Shown here one piece after another: positions 28,055 through 35,394 of a stretch of DNA of 55,809 bases. The stretch is taken from positions 1 through 55,809 of the forward strand of contig JAKVBG010000028.1 of the NCBI GenBank assembly GCA_022447605.1, in the 5' to 3' direction. A program made the position numbers and the translations under genes. Positions within the stretch are counted from its first letter, which is position 1, and each line of letters begins with the position of its first letter. The notes beneath the pieces were generated by a model. The model was not told where the DNA came from and did no database searches. It saw nothing but the letters and a program-made list of their open reading frames with translations. The DNA comes from Mariniblastus sp. (GTDB lineage: Bacteria; Planctomycetota; Planctomycetia; Pirellulales; Pirellulaceae).

Positions 28055-28450
28055 GTGAAAAATTTCAATCAGCTTATCGGGTGCTTGATGATTGGGGCTG
28101 TTTGCTTGGTTTGCTCTCAACCTGCCAACGCCCAGAGTTTTGACGATCTCGACCTGATCGCCTACGAGAAACAGGTCAATGCGATCCTGAAAACTCGTTT
28201 GCCGGCAGAAAAGCGTTTCGTCAATGAATTGATGACAGAAATCGCTGAAAAAGAGATTCCGAGAAGCCTGGTTGATACCAGTTTCAAGTGGGTCTTGAAC
28301 CGGCGCCCCAACACGAATTACCCATTCGTCTATTTTGAACGTGTGATACGCCTGCAGGGGAAGCGACTGGGCTACAAGATTCCCCCATTCAACTACAAGG
28401 TGTACAGTCTGAATCGGTACAACTACGATCGTTACCGTCGCGAACGTTGA
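28055..28450 (+). CDS. Small exported basic protein, function unknown
   Basis: 131 residues starting at a GTG preceded by AGGAGG five bases upstream. A signal peptide (about 1-26, ending ANA-Q) is followed by a domain with KTRLPAEKRFVNEL and a C-terminal half rich in Tyr, Arg and Asn (YNYDRYRRER end). No family is recognised. The ribosome site is among the strongest in the window, suggesting good expression. It ends just before a cluster of short tandem repeats. Confidence 0.7.
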   Translation: MKNFNQLIGCLMIGAVCLVCSQPANAQSFDDLDLIAYEKQVNAILKTRLPAEKRFVNELMTEIAEKEIPRSLVDTSFKWVLNRRPNTNYPFVYFERVIRLQGKRLGYKIPPFNYKVYSLNRYNYDRYRRER

Positions 28451-28540
28451 GCGATTGAAAGCGATTGAATCAACGTTCCGAAAACAGGCCGAGTCAGGTT
28501 TCGCGCTGCTAGGTTTCGCGCTGCTAGATTTTGCACCGCC
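28451..28540. repeat. Cluster of short tandem repeats between convergent genes
   Basis: Right after the stop codon, GCGATTGAA(A/T) occurs twice in tandem (28451-28470). Then AGGTTTCGCGCTGCT occurs twice exactly (28496-28510, 28511-28525) with a third degenerate copy (28526-28540, 10 of 15 bases). The array ends 8 bp before the convergent gene's stop. Confidence 0.75.
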
Positions 28541-28548
28541 AGGACGCG

Positions 28549-29292
28549 TTACTTGATGGCGATCACCTGCTGTAGCGGCACCAGGACATTGTCAACCACG
28601 TAGGAATCCATGATTTCAATCGCGTGTCGACGCAGGTCATTGAGGGTTTCCACGTAGGTCTCCCCCGAATCGAGGCTCCCGTAGCGGCGCAAAGTCAGGT
28701 AAACACTGATCTGTTCCTCCGGGAATTCGCCCGTCCTGATGTGGTAGGCACTGGTGCGTGACTCGACGGATATCCGGCATTGTGTCCGGCAGTTTTCGTC
28801 CAGGGCAAAATGGATGGATGGCTCGTTGGCGACCAGCCTGGCCCCGGGATAGTCGAGGATCTTTTCAAAGGCGGGTACGGTGCCCAGTGCTTCCATCAAG
28901 ATGTTGTGGTGGTTTCCCCGGTAGACGTAATCGAAACCGAACATGTAATTCAGTGATTCACAATCCAGCGGGCTGACCGACAGGGTGTAAGGTATCGATT
29001 CCAGAACGAGGTTCTGTTGCTCCGTGGTTTCCTGCAATGATGGTGGGTTTACGAAACCACAACAGATCCTTTTCGGTTCTACCGTGGCCCAGCGGTAGTT
29101 CCCCCCGTCCTTGTCCTCTTCCAGGACATATTCCCCTTTTTCGCGGCTGTAGAAATTCCGCATCGACGGGTGTTTTTTCTTGAGTTGTTCAAAGAAATGC
29201 AAGAGCGTATCGCGACTGGTCGGCAACTCCATTTCCGTGTTCAGGTTCAAGTTGACGTAAAATTCGTCGGCGAAACCACCGTACTTGCTCAT
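28549..29292 (-). CDS. Conserved hypothetical cytosolic protein
   Basis: 247 residues with no signal peptide or membrane segment. It has alternating strand/helix patterns with VYRGNHHNILMEALG, SIHFALDENCRTQCRISVES and a C-terminal helix (IEIMDSYVVDNVLVPLQQV). The composition is that of a soluble globular protein. I do not recognise the family, and the neighbours (ogt divergently, a small exported protein convergently) give no functional lead. Confidence 0.65.
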   Translation of the reverse strand: MSKYGGFADEFYVNLNLNTEMELPTSRDTLLHFFEQLKKKHPSMRNFYSREKGEYVLEEDKDGGNYRWATVEPKRICCGFVNPPSLQETTEQQNLVLESIPYTLSVSPLDCESLNYMFGFDYVYRGNHHNILMEALGTVPAFEKILDYPGARLVANEPSIHFALDENCRTQCRISVESRTSAYHIRTGEFPEEQISVYLTLRRYGSLDSGETYVETLNDLRRHAIEIMDSYVVDNVLVPLQQVIAIK

Positions 29293-29509
29293 CGCGTGTT
29301 CCTTCGGGTTATCGTCAGGATGCCATTATCACCCGCGCAAGTTCTGGGGGGGGGATAGAAGGAAGGCGGTCCAGGAAAATCGAATCCATACGCTTGGGAC
29401 CGCCCGTTGCAGCATCGAACGGCCCATACTAACCTCTAGCCATATTGCGACGTAAGGTGCGAAATTATTATTTGACATCTGATTTGCGATAATATTGGAG
29501 GCCGTCATC
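29293..29509. other. Intergenic region with a nine-G run
   Basis: No supported gene. G occurs nine times in a row at 29346-29354, 54 bp upstream of the start of the minus-strand hypothetical. The stretch 29461-29495 is AT-rich and ends in TAATAT (29490-29495). Confidence 0.5.
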
Positions 29510-29620
29510 ATGTCGAACCAATTTCCACAAATTGGCAAATTGCCCGGTCGCCGATCGCCTGCACGAGTTGTTTCGCTTCCGTATCAGCTGGCAGGCAGGC
29601 AGAGGAATTGGGCGCCGTGA
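29510..29620 (+). CDS. Possible 36-residue upstream open frame overlapping ogt
   Basis: ATG at 29510 follows GGAGG (29497-29501) by eight bases, a better site than most genes here. The frame reads MSNQFPQIGKLPGRRSPARV and onward to a TGA at 29618-29620, which overlaps the ogt GTG as GTGA. The product is short, basic and of no recognised family. The arrangement suggests translational coupling of ogt to an upstream leader frame. Its reality as a protein is uncertain. Confidence 0.4.
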   Translation: MSNQFPQIGKLPGRRSPARVVSLPYQLAGRQRNWAP

Positions 29621-30207
29621 ATCAGCTAACGGAACAGAGACTGCTTGCCTTTGCGACCCGGATGGGCTGGGTCGGTCTGGTCCATCGTGAATATTCGGTC
29701 GCGTTGGTCAAGTTTGGATTTGCCAGCCAGCCTGATTTGCATATCGCCTTCAGGAATTTCGACCGGCAGGCCGGGAAATGGGATCGGACAGAAAGAGATT
29801 GGGTCGACCGTTTTCAATCGTATGCTGAGGGTGACAGGGTCTCGTTTGATTCGATTCAGCTTGACCTGGGCCGTACCACACCCTTTCAGCGCCGGGTGCT
29901 CGAATCTTGCCGGGTCATCCCGTATGGTGAAGTGCTCGCCTATGGCGAATTGGCTGTAAGAGTCGGACACCCGGGGGCAGCCAGGGCCGTCGGTTCGGTG
30001 ATGCGTCGTAACCGGCATCCAATTCTGATCCCTTGTCACCGGGTGGTGGCCAGTACGGGGATCGGGGGGTTTTCTTCCCCGCAGGGTGTGAGGCTTAAAG
30101 AGCGGCTGTTGAGCCTGGAAAGTGAAAAGTCCGGGCTGGTTGAAGACGGCCGGGCGTCGATATCAGGTCCACGCATCGCTGCCGTCCGTCCGCCTGGAAA
30201 ACTGTGA
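29617..30207 (+). CDS. ogt: Methylated-DNA--protein-cysteine methyltransferase
   Basis: 196 residues. The suicide-repair motif is ILIPCHRVV; the DNA-binding helix and Tyr/Arg finger region TPFQRRVLESCRVIPYGEVLAYGELA and GHPGAARAVGSVMRRN precede it. It removes alkyl groups from O6-alkylguanine. The N-terminal domain (1-90) is divergent and the C-terminal 30 residues beyond GGFSSPQGVRLKERLL are an extra tail. GTG at 29617 is chosen over the TTG at 29608, which would lie only two bases from GAGGA. Confidence 0.93.
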   Translation: MNQLTEQRLLAFATRMGWVGLVHREYSVALVKFGFASQPDLHIAFRNFDRQAGKWDRTERDWVDRFQSYAEGDRVSFDSIQLDLGRTTPFQRRVLESCRVIPYGEVLAYGELAVRVGHPGAARAVGSVMRRNRHPILIPCHRVVASTGIGGFSSPQGVRLKERLLSLESEKSGLVEDGRASISGPRIAAVRPPGKL

Positions 30208-30222
30208 GGGACCCTCCGGCGC

Positions 30223-30255
30223 AAAAAAAGAGCGGTTCCGGTTGGAACCGCTCTT
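30223..30255 (-). terminator. Strong intrinsic terminator on the minus strand
   Basis: AAGAGCGGTTCC pairs with GGAACCGCTCTT around GGTT (30228-30255, 12 bp, perfect), followed on the minus strand by seven T (30223-30229, partly in the stem). The only minus-strand gene upstream, the MurE-like gene, ended about 430 bp earlier. On the plus strand ogt ends 20 bp before it but no T-run follows there. Confidence 0.85.
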
Positions 30256-30475
30256 GGTTGTTTCTCTGGGCACCGAAATAGAAGCCTATCTCGGTGCCCA
30301 GTCAAAGCTCAGCCGTGAGCACCTGCCGAAACGGTTGACCCAGAAACCATTGTTCCGGCGGGTATGTGCGCTCTCACCCAGGAGGGAGGGTAATGTCAGA
30401 TTCCCGCGTTCCCGACAAAACCGACTGAGCCCGCGTTGTTCTCTTGTTGGGCTCGTTGCGGGGATACCTTTACAG
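30223..30475 (-). ncRNA. Candidate structured non-coding RNA
   Basis: On the minus strand a string of helices precedes the terminator. GCUCAGUC (30430-30423) pairs with GGCUGAGC (30314-30307), enclosing a rod built from GUGAG/CUCAC, GCCGGAAC/GUUUCGGC and GGUU/AACC. Next comes a long hairpin, CUGGGCACCGA with UCGGUGCCCAG (30266-30301) plus AUAG/CUAU. An alternative hairpin GAGCCC/GGGCUC overlaps the first helix. No reading frame of note runs through it. It does not match tmRNA, RNase P, SRP or riboswitch consensus motifs that I can recall; a 6S-like RNA is possible. The 5' end is a guess. Confidence 0.45.
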
Positions 30476-30684
30476 ATGGAAAAAAAATCGTTCAAGGTTG
30501 ATTTGCAAAAATTCTGTCAAAAATTTCAGGATGCGTGGGAAAGCCTCGTCTTCCGTGGGAAACGGGAGCAGCATGGCAGGAATCGTGCAGTCAGGTTCGG
30601 GATGACATTCCAGCGGATGCTAGCAAGCTGGCTTGTCTGTCTAGCTGAACTGCGACAAGCATGTTCTCCCCTCATGTCCGCTGT
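30476..30684. other. Non-coding stretch downstream of the MurE-like gene
   Basis: About 210 bp without a supported gene. On the minus strand TTGACA and TTGAAC occur near 30519-30514 and 30496-30491, the second 17 bp before TAAAGG, which could be a promoter for the structured RNA candidate. The -10 match is poor. Confidence 0.3.
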
Positions 30685-32211
30685 TTACGATTGAAAATCG
30701 TCAAAACGGAAGATGTTCGGATCGCCCTGATGGCAATCCAGCTGGGTGTTGTCATACAGCCATGCCTGGCAGACATCGCGATCGCAAACATCCCAATTCC
30801 GTTCTCCCACCACAGCAATCGGTCGTTCGCCGCAGCCGGCCACGATCACTGCATCATCCGGTCCCGCGTTGGAAAGAACGTATTCGATCGCTCTCAGACG
30901 GTTGGGAATGACCTGGGCCGTTGCGGGGTTCTCAAATCCATCCAGTACCTGATGGGTTGGCTCGTAATCAATTTGCTGGCAAACCTTGGCGGAAGTGATC
31001 ACGGCAATGTCGGTTGTCTTTTCCAGGATGCTGCCCAGCTGACGACGGTCCTCGGTCGTTTGCCCTTCGTCGGTCGAGCAGACACACCAGACGCGACCGT
31101 GGGTTCCACAGCCGACGGCGGCGATGGCGGTTGCAACCTGGGTCGGCGATTTGGCCGAGTCAATCCATACGCCGAATGATTGTCCGCAATCGACACGCTC
31201 CAGTCGGCCGGGAATCACGGCAGCCTCCAGCCCCTGGGCAATCGTGGGGAGGTCGATTCCGAGTGTGAGACCCACGGCCGCGGCGGAGAGGCAGTTGTAG
31301 ACGTGCTGCTTGCCGATGATCCTGGTTCGAACCGGGATCGACTCGGAGCCGGCCCGCAGAACAAACGTCTGGCTTGAGAGATCTCGCTCCAGCATCTTGG
31401 CCGTTAACTCGGCAGCCTGGTGGATCCCGATGGAAAGTACGGGTGATTGGATGTGGTCGAGTAGTTGGTGCGTTGCCGGGTCGTCGGCATTGACCACGGC
31501 GAAACCGGTCGGTTTCAGGCAGTCCAGCAGGCGTGTTTTGGCCCGCAGGTAATTTTCGCGGGACCCGTGCATCCCAAGGGAGCTGCGGCGAATATTGGTC
31601 AATACCGCCGCGTCCAAGGTGAGTCCGGAACAGGCTCTTTGGGCCAGTGAGACGCTGGAGGATTCAACAATCGCATGGGTGCATTGATTCATGGCCATTT
31701 GCATCAGCTGGTCGGCCATGACAGGCGGATTGAAACTGGGCGAGGGTGGCAGGCGCAGAGAGCCGAGCTGGGATTCGATGGAAGTGGCCAGGCCGGCTCG
31801 ATGTCCGGCAGCCTGGATCACGCTGTGAATCAGGTGGCTGGTTACGGTTTTGCCATCAGTCCCGGAGACACCAATGGTCGTCATCAAATCACTGGGCCTT
31901 CCAGCCAGGGCGTGACAGATCAGCCCGTAAGCCTGGCGAGAATCTTCCACAATGAACTGGGGGCAGTCGACGGCCAGTAGCCGTTCACCCACGACGGCTG
32001 TGGCGCCGCGGCGAACGGCGTCGGGAGCGTAGTCGTGGCCATCCATTTCGTTGCCTACAACGGCGACGTAAAGGTCGCTTGGCTCACATTCATTCCATTG
32101 GCCGCAGCAGGAACGAACCATCACATCCGAGGATCCGACGTTCTGGGCAGATGGCAAAATTTTGTCGAGACGTATGCCCTGTGGCTGCGTCGTGCATTGA
32201 CTGGCACTCAT
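30685..32211 (-). CDS. MurE-type Mur ligase paralogue with degenerate motifs
   Basis: 508 residues with three-domain Mur-ligase layout. The P-loop is GVSGTDGKTVTSHL (K121; usually GTNGKTT). Several MurE motifs are altered: TNIRRSSLGMHG (205-216) where D-H is expected, DSAKSPT (351-357) for DYAHTPD, no GGDRDxxKR, and FENPA (426-430) for the diaminopimelate-recognising DNPR. It is therefore either a divergent UDP-MurNAc-peptide ligase with another amino acid or a Mur-like ligase with a different job. No other mur or cell-division gene is adjacent; glmM lies 8 kb away. Confidence is high for the superfamily, low for function. Confidence 0.75.
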   Translation of the reverse strand: MSASQCTTQPQGIRLDKILPSAQNVGSSDVMVRSCCGQWNECEPSDLYVAVVGNEMDGHDYAPDAVRRGATAVVGERLLAVDCPQFIVEDSRQAYGLICHALAGRPSDLMTTIGVSGTDGKTVTSHLIHSVIQAAGHRAGLATSIESQLGSLRLPPSPSFNPPVMADQLMQMAMNQCTHAIVESSSVSLAQRACSGLTLDAAVLTNIRRSSLGMHGSRENYLRAKTRLLDCLKPTGFAVVNADDPATHQLLDHIQSPVLSIGIHQAAELTAKMLERDLSSQTFVLRAGSESIPVRTRIIGKQHVYNCLSAAAVGLTLGIDLPTIAQGLEAAVIPGRLERVDCGQSFGVWIDSAKSPTQVATAIAAVGCGTHGRVWCVCSTDEGQTTEDRRQLGSILEKTTDIAVITSAKVCQQIDYEPTHQVLDGFENPATAQVIPNRLRAIEYVLSNAGPDDAVIVAGCGERPIAVVGERNWDVCDRDVCQAWLYDNTQLDCHQGDPNIFRFDDFQS

Positions 32212-32500
32212 CAGGCCTCCTTGCCTTTTGAATCACAGTTTTCGATATCTGGTTAATTTCAGTCAAACCGCATCCTTGCCGAATGACACGAGTGATTCTC
32301 GGCATTGCCTGTCGGGAGTCAAGGTTGATCGGGCAAATCGGACTGATCGGAAAGGGGGGGTGCCAGCATAAAAAATGGCATCGTCAAACTCGCATCTGTT
32401 TTCCAGCCCCGATCTGCTATGAATAGCTTTGTGCAGATCAATCCCGTTGCTGTCACATGAGTTTTCAACCCCACCGGCTGACACGAGCGGCCCAGCAGAA

Positions 32501-33223
32501 ATGGCAATAGACGACTTTGATATCGATTCTCTGGCGTCCTATCTGCACCTCACCCCGGAGCAGGTTCGGAAAATGGCAGAACGGAGCCGGCTGCCAGGAC
32601 GGCGGGTCGGTGGTCAATGGAAGTTTTCCCCTGCCGAAATCCATCACTGGTTCGAGGATCGGATTGGTGTCTCTGATGAACCGGAGTTGGTAAGGGTGGA
32701 GAAAGTACTCGGTACACACCGGGAAGGTGGCCTGGATGGATTCCCGATTGCCAGCCTGTTGAACCCGGAGCGGGTGGCCGTCCCCCTGGTTGCCCGCACC
32801 CGAAATTCGGTCGTCGAAGAAATGTGTGAACTGGCTGCTCGATCGGGCGCCTTGTGGATGCCACGCGAAATGGCGGCAGCGATCCGGAACCGGGAGGCAT
32901 TGCACCCAACCGCGCTGGGAAATGGGGTCGCCCTGCTTCACCCGCGACGACCTCAGCCGACTTTTTTTCAGGATTCTTTTTTGGCCATGGGGATTACCGG
33001 GAGCGGGATTCCGTTTGGCGGCCCGCGCGGCGTCATGAGCGACATCTTCTTCCTGATTGCTTCGTCCGATGATAGCATCCATCTGAGGTTGTTGGCGCGG
33101 ATGAGCCGCTGGTTGCAGCAACCGGAACTGCTGGACGGCCTCAGGGAGGCGACCACGCCGACTCAGGCTTGGCAGCAGATTGTCGATGTGGATCGGGAAC
33201 TGGACGGGGCAAAGGGAGATTGA
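32501..33223 (+). CDS. Excisionase-type HTH fused to PTS EIIA domain
   Basis: 240 residues from the ATG at 32501. Residues 5-52 form a MerR/excisionase-like helix-turn-helix (LASYLHLTPEQVRKMAERSR, LPGRRVGGQWKFSPAEIHHW). Residues about 85-232 are an EIIA domain of the fructose/Ntr type, with the phospho-accepting histidine H147 in GNGVALLHPRRP. No EIIB, EIIC or HPr gene is nearby, so a regulatory role fits better than sugar transport. Followed after 3 bp by a receiver-like protein, a tight operon. Divergent from the MurE-like gene by 289 bp. Confidence 0.85.
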   Translation: MAIDDFDIDSLASYLHLTPEQVRKMAERSRLPGRRVGGQWKFSPAEIHHWFEDRIGVSDEPELVRVEKVLGTHREGGLDGFPIASLLNPERVAVPLVARTRNSVVEEMCELAARSGALWMPREMAAAIRNREALHPTALGNGVALLHPRRPQPTFFQDSFLAMGITGSGIPFGGPRGVMSDIFFLIASSDDSIHLRLLARMSRWLQQPELLDGLREATTPTQAWQQIVDVDRELDGAKGD

Positions 33224-33226
33224 CCC

Positions 33227-34045
33227 ATGGAATCGGTGCGAGTCCTGTTGACGGGTGATTATGGCCATGACGACTTTCGGTTGGTGGTCGCAGATTCCTC
33301 GTTTGCCAAGCTGCTGGTCCCCCTGGCAGAGGTTGATGACTGGAAGGATGACACGTTTGACCTGGTGGTCGTGGCTGAGTCCCGGCGCGGGCAAATCGAC
33401 CAGGCAGATGTCGAAAAGATACGCAGGTTGTTCCCGTTGGTGCCGATCGTCAACCTGCTCGGCAGTTGGTCAGAAGGGGTGGAGCGGAGTGGTTTCGCCC
33501 TGGAGGGTGTGAAACGGGTGTTTTGGCACCAGTGGCCAGCTCGGTTCGAGCAGTTTGTCCGCCAGCTGAGGTTGGGTCAATGGACCCCTTGGCACATGCC
33601 GGCCACGGCCACAGCGGCCGACCAGGTGGAGGTCGCTCAGGGGCGAGCGGGCAGTTGCGAGACAGATCAAGACAACGGCGGATTTCGAGTCGGGGTCGAT
33701 GCTGCGACGCTGAGCCAATACGAAATGTTGGCCGATGCCTTCCGTGAGATCGGTTGCCAGCCGAGCTGGATTTCGGGTGGCGAGGGAGTGGGTCTGCTGG
33801 CGGACGGTTGGGACCTGGCCTGTATCGATGCGCTCTCCCCGACACCTCGACTGAACGAGAAAGTGTCGGACATGAAAGAGCGTTTTCCAGCCACGCCGTT
33901 GGTCGTATTGCTGAATTTCCCCCGCCAACACGACGTGGAGCAACTGCGGCAGATCGGTGTGAGCCAAGTTGTTTCCAAGCCGTTTCAACACGTCGACCTG
34001 CAGTGGGCCGTTCGCCAGGCGCGTTTGACGTTGGCCGAGTCCTAG
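33227..34045 (+). CDS. Tandem receiver-like (CheY-fold) protein
   Basis: 272 residues, with two CheY-like alpha/beta domains joined by a linker (about 120-152). In the first (1-115) the phospho-Asp position reads VVVAESRR, with E51 in place of Asp. The second (153-268) has CIDALSP with D201 at the acceptor site and VSKPFQ with the conserved K251, so it may be phosphorylated. No output domain is present. It begins 3 bp after the EIIA fusion and the two are probably co-translated, hinting at one regulatory unit. Receiver assignment rests on fold pattern, not strong identity. Confidence 0.65.
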   Translation: MESVRVLLTGDYGHDDFRLVVADSSFAKLLVPLAEVDDWKDDTFDLVVVAESRRGQIDQADVEKIRRLFPLVPIVNLLGSWSEGVERSGFALEGVKRVFWHQWPARFEQFVRQLRLGQWTPWHMPATATAADQVEVAQGRAGSCETDQDNGGFRVGVDAATLSQYEMLADAFREIGCQPSWISGGEGVGLLADGWDLACIDALSPTPRLNEKVSDMKERFPATPLVVLLNFPRQHDVEQLRQIGVSQVVSKPFQHVDLQWAVRQARLTLAES

Positions 34046-34053
34046 GTGGGAAC

Positions 34054-34905
34054 TTAGAGCCGGCAATTCTCGATCGGCACTTGCAGGATGGCCGAAGCCC
34101 CCAGTTGTTCCAGCTGTTCCATCGTCTCGATGATCTCCCGGTTGGCGACCATGACGCGCACGGCGCACATCGACTCATCTTCGAGAGAACTGATGGTTGG
34201 GCTATCGAAACCGGGTGTGATTTTCTCGGCTGCGGCCAGCAGTTCGCGGGCAATATTGTACTCCAGTAGCGAGTAGCTGCGGGCGATCACGACCCCTTCC
34301 AGTCGGCGGACGACCCGGTTGACCAGGTCGCTGGATTCCATTCCAGGCCGCTGAATCAAAACGGATTCGTAAGACCCGATCTCGGTCAGGATTTTCAGCT
34401 GATTGGCAGCCAGTGTACTGCCGGTCTCCACCAGGTCGACAATCGCGTCGGCGACTCCGAGTTGAATCATTACCTCGACGCTGCCGGACAAGGGGACCAG
34501 GTGGGCGCTGGCGTCGTGTTCGGCCAGGAACTTGCGGGTGATGTTGGGAAAGCTGGTAGCAATTTTTTTGCCATCGAGTTGGGGGACATCCGCATCAAAA
34601 TTTTCCGGGACACAGACGGCCAACCGACAGCCCCCAATTCCGAGTCGCAATCGCTGAACGGTCTCAGCGCCCGATTCTTCTACGAGGTCCTGGCCGGTAA
34701 TCCCCAAGTCGATGGCGCCTTCGCTGCAGAGCAGCGGAATGTCTCGTGGTCTCAGGAAAGTGATGTCGACGGGAAACTGCCCGGCCTTGGCAAACAGGCT
34801 GCGGTTCGGCCGCCGGAAACGGATGCCGGCCTGGTTCAACAGTGAAGACGCCTGTTCCGCCAATCTTCCCTTGCTGGGAATCCCGATTTTCAAGTCTTGT
34901 TTCAT
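34054..34905 (-). CDS. hisG: ATP phosphoribosyltransferase, long form
   Basis: 283 residues. First enzyme of histidine synthesis, joining ATP and PRPP. IGIPSKGRLAEQASSLLNQA starts the catalytic domain; GAIDLGITGQDLVEE and GVADAIVDLVETGSTLAANQ (with the PRPP loop) follow. Residues about 210-283 form the ACT-like regulatory domain that senses histidine, marking the HisZ-independent long form. Its ATG overlaps the hisE stop (ATGA), so the two are translationally coupled. Confidence 0.97.
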   Translation of the reverse strand: MKQDLKIGIPSKGRLAEQASSLLNQAGIRFRRPNRSLFAKAGQFPVDITFLRPRDIPLLCSEGAIDLGITGQDLVEESGAETVQRLRLGIGGCRLAVCVPENFDADVPQLDGKKIATSFPNITRKFLAEHDASAHLVPLSGSVEVMIQLGVADAIVDLVETGSTLAANQLKILTEIGSYESVLIQRPGMESSDLVNRVVRRLEGVVIARSYSLLEYNIARELLAAAEKITPGFDSPTISSLEDESMCAVRVMVANREIIETMEQLEQLGASAILQVPIENCRL

Positions 34906-35276
34906 GGTCTATCCGGCTTCGGTTGAGGGTCCGTTCGCGACGCTTTTTCCTGTAGCCCGGAGGTGCCGAAACGACGGGCCAGCTCGGTCTCGATATCCGC
35001 CAGGGGAATGCCCTGTTGGGCCAGCAGGACCCAGACATGGTAGATCAGGTCTGCCGTTTCATGGACCAGGTGTGTTTCTGAAACAGGTGATTGTTGAGCC
35101 GCTTCCACCAGTTCGGACGCCTCTTCCGAGACTTTCAGGCAAATTTGGTTCACGCCAGCAGATAACAGGGAGGCCGTGTAAGAGTCCTCAGGCAGAGCCG
35201 ATTTGCGGTCCACGACCGTTTTCATCAGCTGCTCAAAAACACCCTCATTTGGTCGTTGGTTCATCAGTCTGTTCAC
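34902..35276 (-). CDS. hisE: Phosphoribosyl-ATP pyrophosphatase
   Basis: 124 residues. Second histidine-pathway step, hydrolysing phosphoribosyl-ATP. The MazG-like helices carry KVSEEASELVEAA and HETADLIYHVWVLLAQQG, with the E-E and E-x2-D metal-binding sets. Start may be the GTG at 35276 or the ATG four codons later (35264). The C-terminal tail after RRFGTSGLQEK is short and Pro-rich. It precedes hisG, its pathway predecessor; hisI is not fused or adjacent. Confidence 0.95.
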   Translation of the reverse strand: MNRLMNQRPNEGVFEQLMKTVVDRKSALPEDSYTASLLSAGVNQICLKVSEEASELVEAAQQSPVSETHLVHETADLIYHVWVLLAQQGIPLADIETELARRFGTSGLQEKASRTDPQPKPDRP

Positions 35277-35394
35277 GGTTAGGTTGCAGGGGATGATTCG
35301 GCTGACTCGACGGATCGCCCTGTTGCGTGTTTCATCGTATGATCAGGGGACTGGTTTGACAATTGCCTGTGACTCTAAATCCGCAATAGATGCC

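Noticed and set aside
29346..29354. Nine-G run as a phase-variation switch
   Set aside because: It is intergenic, not next to a surface-antigen gene, and a single short homopolymer is weak evidence.
30122..30694. A 190-codon plus-strand frame running from the end of ogt through the RNA candidate
   Set aside because: No ribosome site, no family resemblance, and it runs through a perfect terminator hairpin and other inverted repeats.
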